The notes under the pieces were generated by a model, which was not told the DNA's origin, ran no database searches, and worked only from the letters and a program-made list of their open reading frames with translations. Made by a program: the position numbers and the translations under genes. Source: Cohnella hashimotonis (GTDB lineage Bacteria > Bacillota > Bacilli > Paenibacillales > Paenibacillaceae). From it: a stretch of DNA of 64,000 nt. Below, piece after piece: positions 54,741 through 63,909 of the stretch (its first letter is position 1; every line of letters begins with the position of its first letter). Location: assembly GCF_030014955.1 (NCBI RefSeq), contig NZ_JAGRPV010000001.1:3906001-3970000 (forward strand), given 5' to 3'.

Positions 54741-54770
54741 GCGCATATCTCCTTCGATTCGAATAAGAAG

Positions 54771-54802
54771 CCCCGCAGCGGGCGATAAACCCCGCGCAGG
54801 GC
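54771..54802 (-). terminator. Terminator-like hairpin of ccpA
   Basis: Minus strand GCCCTGCGCGGG pairs with CCCGCTGCGGGGC (with a bulge), then TTCTTATT. Confidence 0.55.
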
Positions 54803-54843
54803 GATCAAGCTGGTTATGGACCGATCGGGTCGAACGACGGCAA

Positions 54844-55851
54844 TTAGCCGCGCGGCGCGACCGAATTGCGAACGATCAGCTCGTGATGAAGCGTTACTCT
54901 TGCCTGCTCGACGTTTTCTTTTTTCATCAATTTGGTGAGCAAACGCATCGAAACCGCACCGATGTCGTACATCGGCTGGGCGACGGTCGTCAGCAGAGGA
55001 CGGACCATGGAAGCCATGCGGATGTTGTCCACGCCGATGACGGAGAAGTCCTCCGGCACCGACAGTCCCGCATCCTGGATACCGTGGATGGCGCCGATCG
55101 CCATCTCGTCCGTAGCCGCGAATACGGCCGTCGGACGTTCTCCCAGCTCGAGGAAGTACTGGACGGCCTCGATGCCGGACTCGTAACGGTAATTGCCGAC
55201 GCGCACGAGCGATTCGTCGAGTGCGATGCCGCTCTCCTCAAGCGCGCGCTTGTAGCCCTGATAGCGAGCATAACCGTTGGCCGGATCCTGCAGCGTGCCG
55301 CTGATCATCGCGATGCGCGTATGGCCTTCGCCGATCAGCTTGCGGACCGCGTCGTAAGCCGCCGTCTCGTGGTCGATGTCGACGGACGGCATCGTGCCCT
55401 TCTCGTCGGTCGTCGCGCAAAGCACGATCGGCACGTTGGACGTATTAAACGCCTGGATATGCTCGTCCGTCACGACGCCGCCCATGAACAGAAGCCCGTC
55501 CACTTGCTTCTCGAGCAGCGTGTTAATGACGCGTATCTCCTTTTCCTTGCGCTTGTCGGCGTTGCACAGGATGATGTTGTAATGATACATGTTGGCGATA
55601 TCTTCGATGCCGCGCGCGACCTCGGCAAAATTCGCGTTCGCGATATCGGGGATAACGACGCCGACCGTCGTCGTCTTCTTGCTGGCCAGACCGCGGGCCA
55701 CCGCGTTCGGCCGATAGCCGAGACGCTCGATCGCTTCGTACACTTTTTTTCTCGTCTGCGGCTTTACGTTAGGATTGTTATTGACGACGCGGGATACCGT
55801 CGCCATCGATACGCCGGCCTCGCGGGCTACGTCATAGATAGTTACCGTCAC
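54844..55851 (-). CDS. ccpA: Catabolite control protein A
   Basis: 335 residues from a GTG at 55851. The LacI-type helix-turn-helix is residues 4-23 ([20 protein letters not shown]) with the hinge [12 protein letters not shown]. The effector domain follows ([40 protein letters not shown]). With HPr- or Crh-Ser46-P it binds cre sites and mediates catabolite repression or activation. It lies near the acetate genes and ytxJ, as in B. subtilis. Two cre-like sites are seen in the window. Confidence 0.95.
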   Translation of the reverse strand: MTVTIYDVAREAGVSMATVSRVVNNNPNVKPQTRKKVYEAIERLGYRPNAVARGLASKKTTTVGVVIPDIANANFAEVARGIEDIANMYHYNIILCNADKRKEKEIRVINTLLEKQVDGLLFMGGVVTDEHIQAFNTSNVPIVLCATTDEKGTMPSVDIDHETAAYDAVRKLIGEGHTRIAMISGTLQDPANGYARYQGYKRALEESGIALDESLVRVGNYRYESGIEAVQYFLELGERPTAVFAATDEMAIGAIHGIQDAGLSVPEDFSVIGVDNIRMASMVRPLLTTVAQPMYDIGAVSMRLLTKLMKKENVEQARVTLHHELIVRNSVAPRG

Positions 55852-55984
55852 ATCTCACCGCTCCATTTGCTCATGTCAGGTCTTTGTCCGATTGGAGGAC
55901 CCGTCCATGGTATATTAAGGTAATGATACGACAAAAGGGGCGTTTCCGCAATGGCAAACCCCGACATCCGTCGCGCTTTGAGCC

Positions 55985-56329
55985 TTACGAACCGACGCGT
56001 TCGTTCAGAAATTCCGATGTTATGCGCCAGTGCGATTCGTCCCATACGGCGTGTCCGTCGCGGACCAGAATCGCCTGCGGCGACTTGTGCTGCACCTGCA
56101 GCGCTTCCGCGATCGCATTGCTCACGGGGCGCTCCTCGATCACGTGCACGATGGCGACGTCTACGGGCATTTCGCCGCGTCCGCCGAGGAAACGGTCCAG
56201 CTCATCGTGCGCACCCGCGCTGATCGGGCAGGAGGTGCTGTGCTTGAAGACGAGCAGCGGTTTGCTCGACGTGTTCTTAAGCGCTTCTTCCCACTGTTCG
56301 ACAGTCTGCAGTCTTTTCACATCCGACAT
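55985..56329 (-). CDS. ytxJ: YtxJ, bacillithiol-linked thioredoxin-like protein
   Basis: 114 residues from the ATG at 56329, nine bases after AAGGAGG; another ATG abuts that site and is rejected. The thioredoxin-like fold has one conserved Cys in FKHSTSCPISAGAHDEL (the TCPI motif) and the cis-Pro region HKSPQAILVRDG. YtxJ (BrxC) is a monothiol redox protein tied to bacillithiol. Its place next to ccpA matches B. subtilis. Confidence 0.93.
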   Translation of the reverse strand: MSDVKRLQTVEQWEEALKNTSSKPLLVFKHSTSCPISAGAHDELDRFLGGRGEMPVDVAIVHVIEERPVSNAIAEALQVQHKSPQAILVRDGHAVWDESHWRITSEFLNERVGS

Positions 56330-56395
56330 CGCATGCATCCTCCTTGAAAATAAGTTTCATTGATTTTCATGGTATCAGAAATGAAAAAGTTTCGC

Positions 56396-56426
56396 AAAAA
56401 AAAGAAAAGGAGCGCGAGCGCTCCTT
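56396..56426 (-). terminator. Rho-independent terminator
   Basis: Minus strand AAGGAGCGC-TC-GCGCTCCTT then TTCTTTTTT, past the stop at 56437. Confidence 0.85.
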
Positions 56427-56436
56427 CATGATTTCT

Positions 56437-56847
56437 CTAGGATATGTATTGTCCGTTAAGCTGCGAGAGCCTTCCCTCCAGCTCGCGCTTCCAGGCCAAA
56501 TCTCCAAGGGAGGCGGCGATCAGCAGCAGATCGAGCAGTTCGTTCGTCCGCTCCTCAGTCAGCCTTGCGATTCTGGCGGCACTCAGCGGCATACTCGAAG
56601 ATGCGGCCTGACTCAGCATGCCGGCCCATTCGTGCACTTCGTCGAAACGAATTTCCCGCGGCAACGGTTTGGCGCCCAAATCAGTCAACAGGCGGCTCAA
56701 ATCCGACTTGACGCCCGGATAGACTTCGTTGCGCGAGCAATGGCTGCAGGCGTAAACGGGTACGCCGGCAATGCTCACCGTCTTGGAATAAAAGACCTTG
56801 CGGAGACCGAGCGCCATCGTTTCCCCGCATATACACCGTTTGTACAA
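56437..56847 (-). CDS. Small zinc-ribbon-like protein of unknown function
   Basis: 136 residues from a TTG at 56847 with AAGGAGAG before it. The N-terminus has two Cys pairs, YKRCICGETM (C-x-C) and VYACSHCSRNEV (C-x-x-C), which look like a YgiT-type zinc ribbon. The rest is helical (WAGMLSQAASSSMPLSAARI, RTNELLDLLLIAASLGDLAW). YgiT-type proteins are often antitoxins, but no toxin gene is adjacent. It has its own terminator and diverges from the DJ-1/PfpI gene. Confidence 0.75.
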   Translation of the reverse strand: MYKRCICGETMALGLRKVFYSKTVSIAGVPVYACSHCSRNEVYPGVKSDLSRLLTDLGAKPLPREIRFDEVHEWAGMLSQAASSSMPLSAARIARLTEERTNELLDLLLIAASLGDLAWKRELEGRLSQLNGQYIS

Positions 56848-57085
56848 CCGACTCTCTCCTTACGCGCCGCGCGCGCGGTTCCAAAATCCCCGAGTGGGAC
56901 GATGAAAAAATATATTCGGCGGACGCTCCGCCAACTCCTCCTTAGCAAACGACTGTAAATTATGGAAATGAATCGGTATTAAAACTATACCATCTAAACG
57001 GATGAACGCGTCGGACAATTGTGCTAGGATAGAGTATATTTATGCGCACCCGCGCCGATGAAATGCCGATCTGGGAGGAATCGAA

Positions 57086-57613
57086 TTGACCGAAGCCAAA
57101 CGCATCATTTGTCTGATCGACGACGAGTTCGAAGACCTGGAATTGTGGTATCCGGTATACCGCGCACGCGAGGAAGGCGCAATCGTCCTGTACGCAGGCC
57201 CGGAGAAGGGACGCAAGCATATCGGCAAATACGGCGTGCCTGCCGTCGCCGATTTGTCCTATGAGGAGCTGGACGCGGCTCGCTGCGACGGCCTGCTCGT
57301 GCCCGGCGGCTGGGCGCCGGACAAAATTCGCCGCAGCGAGCGCGTGCAGGCTTTCGTGCGGGATATCGACGCCGCCGGCAAGCCGATCGGCCAGATCTGC
57401 CATGCGGGATGGGTGCTCGTCTCCGCCAAGATCCTGCAAGGCCGCAAGGTCACGTCAACCCCCGGCATCCGCGACGATATGGAAAATGCGGGCGCGATCT
57501 GGTTCGACGAGGCCGTTGTCGTAGACGGCAATCTGATCTCCGCGCGGCGTCCGCCGGACCTGCCCGAGTATGCGAAGGCATTTTGCGACGTATTGTACGG
57601 AAGACAGTCCTGA
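57086..57613 (+). CDS. DJ-1/PfpI family protein
   Basis: 175 residues from a TTG with GGGAGG before it. The class I glutamine amidotransferase-like fold is shown by RIICLIDDEFEDLELWYPVY, LLVPGGWAPDKI and the nucleophile elbow QICHAGWVL (C105-H106) with an acidic residue in IDDEFED. The family includes PfpI-type peptidases and protein deglycases; which activity applies is not known. Confidence 0.9.
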   Translation: MTEAKRIICLIDDEFEDLELWYPVYRAREEGAIVLYAGPEKGRKHIGKYGVPAVADLSYEELDAARCDGLLVPGGWAPDKIRRSERVQAFVRDIDAAGKPIGQICHAGWVLVSAKILQGRKVTSTPGIRDDMENAGAIWFDEAVVVDGNLISARRPPDLPEYAKAFCDVLYGRQS

Positions 57614-57651
57614 TTGTATTGATATCGATAGGGGCCATTAAAAAGAGGCAT

Positions 57652-57702
57652 TAAAAAAGATCCGTAAACGGTGCGGCAGCCGCCCGTTTACGGATCTTTT
57701 TT
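57652..57702. terminator. Bidirectional terminator
   Basis: AGATCCGTAAACGG pairs perfectly with CCGTTTACGGATCT, with T runs on both strands. It separates the convergent PfpI and ptsI genes. Confidence 0.93.
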
Positions 57703-57719
57703 GTGTATGCAGCCCGGTC

Positions 57720-59477
57720 CTACCGTTTTCCCGGATGGAGCCGCTCGTCTTGGACGGCGGCGCCTGCGTGGAACCGCTCCAGCCGTTCCTTGATCTCGGC
57801 GGCCGTCCCGAGCGCGAACAGCTCCTCCGTCACTTTTTTGCAGGCCATGGCATTCGTGCGCAGCATTGTCGCCTTCACCGGCAGCACAGATTGCACGGAC
57901 ATGCTGAGCATCTGAATGCCGAGCCCGACCCAGAGCGGGATCGCCCGGACGTCTCCGGCCATCTCCCCGCATACGCTCACGGGAACGCCGCTGCGGGCAG
58001 CGGACTCCGCGACGATGCGAAGCATGCGAAGCACGGCGGGATGGTACGGTTCGTACATATGGTTGATCTGATCGTTCATCCGGTCCACCGCGAGCGTGAA
58101 CTGGATCAAATCGTTGGTGCCGATGCTGAGGAAAGCGACCTCCTTCGCCAGCAGATCGGCGATCATCACCGCGGCCGGCACCTCGATCATCGCGCCGGTC
58201 GGCAGTCCGCCGCGGAAGGGCAGCCCTTCCGCCGCAAGCTCCCGCTCGGCCTCGGCCAGCAGCGCATTGGCTGCCCGCACCTCGTCCACCGATGCGATGA
58301 GCGGATACATGATGCGGATGTTGCCGAAGACGGCCGCCCGCAAGATCGCGCGCAGCTGCGTCTTGAACAGGTCGCTCCGATCCAGGCTGAAGCGGATCGC
58401 GCGGTAGCCGAGAAACGGATTGTTTTCTTCGGGCATATCGTAGTAATCCAGCTGCTTGTCTCCGCCGATATCGAGCGTGCGGATCGTCAGCGTGGCGCTC
58501 CCCAGACGTTCGGCCGCCGCCTTGTACACCTCGAACTGTTCGTCCTCCGTCGGGAACCGCGAGCGGTCCATGTAGAGAAACTCGGTGCGGAACAGGCCGA
58601 CGCCGTCGGCGCCTCGCGAGAGCGCCGCGTCCAGCTCCTTGATCGAGCTGATATTAGCCGCCAAGTACAGCCGCTCGCCGTCCGGGGTGACCGACGGCAC
58701 CTGAACGAGCTCCTGCAGCCGCTCCTTGGCATCCAGATGCTGCTTGCGAAGCTCCGTATATCTGCCGACCGTCTCCGCGTTCGGCATGACCGCAAGCGTG
58801 CCCGCTCCGCCGTCCAAAATGAGCAGATCGCCCGTTACGATCGGCTCAGACAGCTTGCCCTCGACGCCCATGACGAGCGGGATGCCGAATGCCCTGGCCA
58901 TGATCGCCGAATGCGAGGAGGCACTGCCGATCATCGTCACGATGCCGAGGACGACGTCGGGCTTGAGATGGATAAGCTGGGACGGCGTCAGCTCCCGCAC
59001 GACAAGTATAAAAGGCTGGGCGTCCGAAGGCAGCGCGATCTCGGGGGCGCCGAGCAGATGCTTGAGCAGCCGGTTGCCGACGTCCTTGATGTCGAGCGCC
59101 CGCTCCTTCATATACTCGTCGTCGAGCAGGTCGAACATCGTCACGAAGTGATCGATCGCTTCCTTGACCGCAACCTCTGCCGCCTTGTACTGTCGCTGGA
59201 TGATGCCCTGGATCTCGTTCATGAAGACGGGGTCGTCCAGAATGGCCAGATGCGCGTCGAAGATGCTGGCCTCTCCGGCGCCGACCGCTTCGTCGAGATC
59301 GTTTTTCATTTGTCGGATCTCGGTTTTCGAACGTTTGACCCCCTCGTAAAGCCGTTCGAATTCGAGCGCGAGGTCGAGCGCGTCGATCTTCTGTTCGGGC
59401 AGCTCCCATTCCCAGTTGGGCAGCACGAACGCCTTGCCGATGGCGATGCCCTCCGAGCCTCCGATCGCTTGGATCAT
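57720..59477 (-). CDS. ptsI: PTS enzyme I (phosphoenolpyruvate-protein phosphotransferase)
   Basis: 585 residues. The phosphohistidine is H189 in IGSASSHSAIMARAFGIP. The C-terminal PEP-binding barrel has GADGVGLFRTEFLYMDR, NPFLGYRAIRFSLDR, IGTNDLIQFTLAVDRMND and the catalytic Cys in VSVCGEMAGD. Enzyme I takes phosphate from PEP and gives it to His15 of HPr. The gene starts inside the end of the PTS permease gene (ATGA overlap). No ptsH is adjacent, and the HPr-like protein at 39610-39849 lacks the acceptor His, so a true HPr must be encoded elsewhere. Confidence 0.95.
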   Translation of the reverse strand: MIQAIGGSEGIAIGKAFVLPNWEWELPEQKIDALDLALEFERLYEGVKRSKTEIRQMKNDLDEAVGAGEASIFDAHLAILDDPVFMNEIQGIIQRQYKAAEVAVKEAIDHFVTMFDLLDDEYMKERALDIKDVGNRLLKHLLGAPEIALPSDAQPFILVVRELTPSQLIHLKPDVVLGIVTMIGSASSHSAIMARAFGIPLVMGVEGKLSEPIVTGDLLILDGGAGTLAVMPNAETVGRYTELRKQHLDAKERLQELVQVPSVTPDGERLYLAANISSIKELDAALSRGADGVGLFRTEFLYMDRSRFPTEDEQFEVYKAAAERLGSATLTIRTLDIGGDKQLDYYDMPEENNPFLGYRAIRFSLDRSDLFKTQLRAILRAAVFGNIRIMYPLIASVDEVRAANALLAEAERELAAEGLPFRGGLPTGAMIEVPAAVMIADLLAKEVAFLSIGTNDLIQFTLAVDRMNDQINHMYEPYHPAVLRMLRIVAESAARSGVPVSVCGEMAGDVRAIPLWVGLGIQMLSMSVQSVLPVKATMLRTNAMACKKVTEELFALGTAAEIKERLERFHAGAAVQDERLHPGKR

Positions 59478-61360
59478 AACTCCGCCCCCCCGTTTTCTCT
59501 CTCTCTTACGACGACCGACATGACCGCGGCCTGCCCCTTTTTAACCGCCTTGAACGGCGCAAAGCGCCAGGAGCGGACGATGTCCGAGTTGGTGATGACC
59601 ATCGGAGTCGCCAGCGACTTGGCATGCGCCTTGAGCGTCGGCAGATGAAACCGGATGAGCGGCTGCCCGGGCATGACCTCGTCGCCTTCCTTGACGAGCG
59701 CCGTAAATCCTTCCCCGTTCATCTGGGACGTGTTGATCCCGATGTGGAGCAGCACCTCGAGTCCTTCCGGCGTCTCGATTCCGATCGCGTGCTTGGTCGG
59801 ATACAGGTGTATGATCTTCCCGCGCACCGGCGCGACCAGCTCTCCCTTTTCGGGAAAAAACGCGACGCCGTTGCCTACGAGTTTCTGCGCGAAAATGGGA
59901 TCGTCCACTTCCTCGAGCGGGATCATGCGTCCTTGCAGCGGCGCATGGAACTGTACCTGATGCACGTCGAGCTGCATCAGCTTGACGATCTCGCCGCGGA
60001 TCAGATCCGAGTAAGTGCCGAAAACGACCTGCACGTGACCGCCGCCAAGACGGATGACGCCCGCGGCGCCCAGATGCCGCAAGCTTTTCGTGTCGACCCG
60101 CCTGTCGTCGTTCAGCGTCAGCCGCAGCCTGGTAATACAAGCCTCGATCCGCGAAATGTTGTCCTTGCCGCCGAGCGCCTGCAGAACAAGCGGCGCCCTG
60201 TAAGGAATATCTCCGCCCCAATCGTCCAGTCGGGTGGAGTCCTCGCGTCCCGGCGTAGACAGCTGGAACCTGCGGATGCTCCAACGGAACAGCACATAGT
60301 AAAAAACGGCGACCGCAAGGCCGATCGGAATGATCAGCCAACCTCGCTCCGACAGCCTGAAATTAATGATATATTCGAGCGCTCCCGCGGAGAAGGTGAA
60401 CCCTTCGCGAATGCCCAGCTCGTAAGTGAGCCACATAATGCCGCCGGACAGCAGCGCGTGCACGATAAAAAGATAAGGCGCGACGAATAGAAAAGCGAAT
60501 TCGACCGGCTCGGTCACGCCCGTAACGAAAGCCGTCAGCGCGGCTACTCTAAACTGCTTGGCGGTCTTGGGCTTAAGGTCTTCGCGCGCCTCGTGGATGA
60601 TCGCGTAGGCGATGGCTGGCAATGCGAACATGATGACCGGATACAATCCGGTCATATAGACGCCGGCAGTCGGATCCCCGGCAAAAAATCTCGGCATATC
60701 GCCGAAATAGACGCTGCCGTCGGGCGCCGTATAGTCTCCGATCTGGAACCAGAACAGATGATTAAGCAGATGATGCAGGCCGAAAGCGACCAGAATGCGA
60801 TGCAAAAACCCGTATAGAAATATGCCGAAGCCGCCAGCGGAATTCACCAGTCCGCCGGTCGCGCCGATCCAGGCGAGCAGCCCCTGGCCGATCCCGATCA
60901 TAAGCCAGGCGAAAACGAAAGAGAAGGCGCTCATGAATATGGGAACGAATCGGGTCCCTCCGAAAAACTGGAGCGATTCCGGCAGCTGGAACGACTTGAA
61001 GCGTTCGTTGGCCCAGCCGGACAACATGCCGATGACGACGCCCGCGAACATGGAGGGCTGGACGCCGCCGGGGTCGTAAGCTTGCGTCACCGCGCCGAAA
61101 ATGATCATGCCGACCAGGGACGCCATGCCGGCGTGCACGGATTGATTCGACAAGCCCAGGGCGATGCCGACCGCAAATACATAAGGCACGTAAGCGAAAA
61201 TGGCCATCCCCGCCGAATGCAGCAGCACCGGCGCCGACTGAAGGCCGACGGAGTCCCAGGGCAGCCGCGACAGCATGAGAAAAATGGCCGCCGCGGGCAA
61301 AACCGTCATCGGCAGCATCATCGCCCGGCCGAGTCTTTGCAAATAGCCGATTCCGAACAT
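59474..61360 (-). CDS. PTS EIICBA permease, probably N-acetylglucosamine-specific
   Basis: 628 residues. The EIIC membrane domain covers about 1-365, with GRAMMLPMTVLPAAAIFLML and FGLHHLLNHLFWFQIGDY; the Trp-Phe-Gln after the His pair favours the NagE over the PtsG type. EIIB is about 395-465 with phosphocysteine C408 in IEACITRLRL. EIIA is about 470-610 with H524 and the phosphohistidine H539 in VLLHIGINTSQMNGEGF. It imports and phosphorylates the sugar. Enzyme I is encoded by the next, overlapping gene. The sugar specificity is an inference. Confidence 0.9.
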   Translation of the reverse strand: MFGIGYLQRLGRAMMLPMTVLPAAAIFLMLSRLPWDSVGLQSAPVLLHSAGMAIFAYVPYVFAVGIALGLSNQSVHAGMASLVGMIIFGAVTQAYDPGGVQPSMFAGVVIGMLSGWANERFKSFQLPESLQFFGGTRFVPIFMSAFSFVFAWLMIGIGQGLLAWIGATGGLVNSAGGFGIFLYGFLHRILVAFGLHHLLNHLFWFQIGDYTAPDGSVYFGDMPRFFAGDPTAGVYMTGLYPVIMFALPAIAYAIIHEAREDLKPKTAKQFRVAALTAFVTGVTEPVEFAFLFVAPYLFIVHALLSGGIMWLTYELGIREGFTFSAGALEYIINFRLSERGWLIIPIGLAVAVFYYVLFRWSIRRFQLSTPGREDSTRLDDWGGDIPYRAPLVLQALGGKDNISRIEACITRLRLTLNDDRRVDTKSLRHLGAAGVIRLGGGHVQVVFGTYSDLIRGEIVKLMQLDVHQVQFHAPLQGRMIPLEEVDDPIFAQKLVGNGVAFFPEKGELVAPVRGKIIHLYPTKHAIGIETPEGLEVLLHIGINTSQMNGEGFTALVKEGDEVMPGQPLIRFHLPTLKAHAKSLATPMVITNSDIVRSWRFAPFKAVKKGQAAVMSVVVRERENGGAEL

Positions 61361-61412
61361 GCGAGCATTCCTTCCTCCTCTCCCGCGGATGGTACAAGCG
61401 AATCAGTCTTAC

Positions 61413-61463
61413 AAAAAGAAAGGACGGACCGCAGCGCTCATGGCTTAAGGCGCGGCCCGCCCG
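61413..61463 (-). terminator. Rho-independent terminator of the CoA-binding gene
   Basis: Minus strand GGGCGGGCCGCGCC pairs with GCGCTGCGGTCCGTCC (wobbles, one bulge), then TTTCTTTTT. Confidence 0.7.
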
Positions 61464-61493
61464 CGAGATGAGAATGTCCGGTCAGCTTTCCCC

Positions 61494-61910
61494 TTACGGA
61501 AGCAGGATGGAATCCTCGACCTTGATGCAGCGGTCCATAACTACGGTCAGGCCGCCGGACGCCGCGATCGCCGCAGCCTCTTCGTTCACGATGCCGAGCT
61601 GCAGCCAGAGTACCTTGGCCCCTGCGGCGACCGCCTCTTCCGCAATAGGCGGCGTGTGCTCCGGACGCCGGAACACATTGACGATATCGACGGGCTCTGG
61701 AATGTCCGCAAGGGACTTGTAGCATTTTTCGCCGAGAATCTCGGCTTCCTTCGGATTGACGGGGATAATGCGATAACCCTTCGCTTGCATGGCGGCGGAC
61801 ACCATATGGCTGGTCTTGTCCGGATCGCCGGACAGGCCGACTACGGCAATGTTTTTCGTCTCCTGCAGGATGCGTTTGATCTCGTCGCGGCTCGGGTTCG
61901 CAAACGGCAT
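61494..61910 (-). CDS. CoA-binding domain protein (YccU type)
   Basis: 138 residues from the ATG at 61910, nine bases after GGAGG; an ATG two codons upstream is too close. A Rossmann-like CoA-binding domain fills the protein: IAVVGLSGDPDKTSHMVSAA, YRIIPVNPKEAEILGEKCY, VDIVNVFRRPEHTPPIAEEA and the C-terminal TVVMDRCIKVED. It resembles the N-terminal domain of succinyl-CoA synthetase alpha. Its role is unknown. It follows aroA after 44 bases and is probably cotranscribed with it. Confidence 0.9.
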   Translation of the reverse strand: MPFANPSRDEIKRILQETKNIAVVGLSGDPDKTSHMVSAAMQAKGYRIIPVNPKEAEILGEKCYKSLADIPEPVDIVNVFRRPEHTPPIAEEAVAAGAKVLWLQLGIVNEEAAAIAASGGLTVVMDRCIKVEDSILLP

Positions 61911-61954
61911 GCTCATCTACCTCCGTAGCATAAAATTAACGTTAGCCCGCCGGC

Positions 61955-63250
61955 TTATTCGGTCCAGCGCACGTTGGCGCCCAGCGCCGTCAGATGGTCG
62001 AAGTAATTCGGATACGACTTGGCCACGTGGTGCGCGTCCTTGATCGTAAGCGGCGCCTTCGCGCGGAGCCCGACGACCGTAAGCGCCATAATGACGCGGT
62101 GATCGAAGTGCGCGTCGATCGTCACGCCGCCCTCTACGCCCTCCGGACGCCCGTGAACGATGATCTCGTCCCGCTTCTCTTCGACGTTCGCGCCCGCTTT
62201 GCGCAGCTCGGCCAAGTAATCTGTAATGCGGTCGCATTCCTTGAAACGGAGATTTTCGACATTGTAAAAGCGGGAGGTGCCCTCGGCGAACACGGCTGCG
62301 GCCACCATCGCGAGCACGCCGTCCGTGAATTCGTCTCCGTCGAATTCGACGGCGCGGAGCTTGCCGTTGCCCTGGACGTGCACGACGCCGTCCTTATGCG
62401 TCAGCGGCGTTCCCATCGCCTTCAGCACGTCGACGACGGCCCGCTCGCCCTGCTTGCTCTCCTCGAGAAGCCGATGCACGACGACGTCGGAATCGGTGAC
62501 CGCCGCAGCCGCCAGGATCGCTGCCGAGCCCGGATAATCGCCCTGTACGACATATTCCTGCGCGCGGTATCGCTGGCCGCCCGGCACCTTGAAATGCATC
62601 AGATCGCTTGATGCTTCGACGACGATGCCGGCCTGGGCCAGCACTTCGAGCGTCTGGCCGACGACGACCTTCGACTTAAGGTCGTTCAACACCTCAATCT
62701 CGCTGTCCTCCGCCAGCAGCGGCGTCAGGAACAGCAGCGCGCTGAGGAATTGGGAACTCACGCTGCCCGATACCTGGATCTTGCCGCCGCGAACGGCGTC
62801 TCCGCCGCGGATCGTGATCGGCAGCTTGCCTTCGCGATGATCGATCTTTGCCCCCATACGTTCAAGCGCGGTGATCAGATCGTCATGAGGCCGCTTGCCG
62901 AGGGACTCAGGATATTTGTTGACGAACGTGACCTCGGGCAGCAGCGCCGCCACTGCCATCAGGAAGCGCAGCACCGCGCCGGCATTGCCGACGTCGAGCT
63001 CCTTGACCGGCTTCGGATGGTTGCCGAAGCCCGTTACCACGATCTTCTCTTCGTCTTCTTCGAGGACGGCGCCCAGGTCCCGCACGCAGCGGCGCAGCGC
63101 ATCGCTGTCTTCGCTGTGCGCCGGATAGCGGATGACGCTCGTGCCCTCCGCCAGTGCGGCGACGAGTAGGTACCGGGTCGTATAGTTTTTGGACGATAAA
63201 GCTTGAATCTCGCCCGCGAGCCGCGGGGTCGGTGTAACGATCATATCCAT
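61955..63250 (-). CDS. aroA: 3-phosphoshikimate 1-carboxyvinyltransferase (EPSP synthase), variant active site
   Basis: 431 residues, AAGGAGA before the ATG. It joins shikimate-3-phosphate and PEP in the aromatic pathway. Recognised: GKRPHDDLITALERMGAKI, SGSVSSQFLSALLFLTPLLA, the catalytic Asp in FTDGVLAMVAAA, the catalytic Glu in LRFKECDRI, and FDHRVIMAL. Two conserved loops differ from the common classes: the first reads SSKNYTTR (K21 and R26 kept, the usual Ser replaced by N22), and the PEP loop reads GNAGAVLRFL (A92 where most have Thr). The enzyme is otherwise complete and probably active. Confidence 0.92.
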   Translation of the reverse strand: MDMIVTPTPRLAGEIQALSSKNYTTRYLLVAALAEGTSVIRYPAHSEDSDALRRCVRDLGAVLEEDEEKIVVTGFGNHPKPVKELDVGNAGAVLRFLMAVAALLPEVTFVNKYPESLGKRPHDDLITALERMGAKIDHREGKLPITIRGGDAVRGGKIQVSGSVSSQFLSALLFLTPLLAEDSEIEVLNDLKSKVVVGQTLEVLAQAGIVVEASSDLMHFKVPGGQRYRAQEYVVQGDYPGSAAILAAAAVTDSDVVVHRLLEESKQGERAVVDVLKAMGTPLTHKDGVVHVQGNGKLRAVEFDGDEFTDGVLAMVAAAVFAEGTSRFYNVENLRFKECDRITDYLAELRKAGANVEEKRDEIIVHGRPEGVEGGVTIDAHFDHRVIMALTVVGLRAKAPLTIKDAHHVAKSYPNYFDHLTALGANVRWTE

Positions 63251-63386
63251 GTGGCAGCGCTCTCCTTCCGTTTATGAGGGGAAATCGGTTATGTAGGGTG
63301 GTTCCTGCCGCGCGCGAGTTGACTTGCGCCGCGTCGTGTCCGTATGATGGGACTGAAGCTAAATGAGCGATGGAGGACAAATCCAG

Positions 63387-63689
63387 ATGAGCACATATGA
63401 AACAACGACGGTCGAGCAATTGAAGGCCAGGATCGATGCCGGCGAAAAGCTGCATCTGATCGACGTCCGCGAGGACGACGAGGTCGCTGCGGGCATGATC
63501 CCGGGCGCCAAGCACATCCGTCTCGGGACGCTGCCGGACAGGCTGTCCGAGATTCCGAAGGACGAGGAAGTCATCTTCATCTGCCGAAGCGGCGGAAGAA
63601 GCGGCAGAGCCTGCGAGTATTTGAGCCAGCTCGGTTACGGACGCACGGTCAATATGACCGGCGGCATGCTGGCCTGGAACGAGCTTTAA
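63387..63689 (+). CDS. Single-domain rhodanese (sulfurtransferase-like)
   Basis: 100 residues from the ATG at 63387 with GGAGG ten bases upstream; a longer in-frame start is rejected. One rhodanese domain: LHLIDVREDDEVAAGMIPGA, then the active-site loop FICRSGGRSG with C66, and NMTGGMLAWNEL at the end. Such proteins carry persulfide sulfur. It diverges from aroA. Confidence 0.93.
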   Translation: MSTYETTTVEQLKARIDAGEKLHLIDVREDDEVAAGMIPGAKHIRLGTLPDRLSEIPKDEEVIFICRSGGRSGRACEYLSQLGYGRTVNMTGGMLAWNEL

Positions 63690-63707
63690 GCCAGAAGGAG
63701 CCTTAGG

Positions 63708-63746
63708 GACGCGAGTCGCGCAGCAGCGCGGATTGCGTCTTTTTTT
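63708..63746 (+). terminator. Rho-independent terminator of the rhodanese gene
   Basis: GACGCGAGTCGCGC-AGCA-GCGCGGATTGCGTC then seven T residues. Confidence 0.85.
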
Positions 63747-63837
63747 CGGTTTTCGGTCGGCCGGCGAATGCCTCGCCCCTCATCATAGCATATTCGGCGC
63801 GTTCCTACCTGAAGGAACTTGCAGCCGCATATCGCAG

Positions 63838-63883
63838 GGACGGCCGAAGGAGTCCCGGACTAGATGGGCTCGATCGGCCGTCC
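63838..63883 (-). terminator. Hairpin downstream of gnd
   Basis: A perfect 10-bp stem, GGACGGCCGA/TCGGCCGTCC, with a 26-base inner part that also pairs partly. There is no T run, so termination is uncertain. Confidence 0.45.
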
Positions 63884-63909
63884 TGTTGATCGCTTATGCG
63901 GGCTTCACA

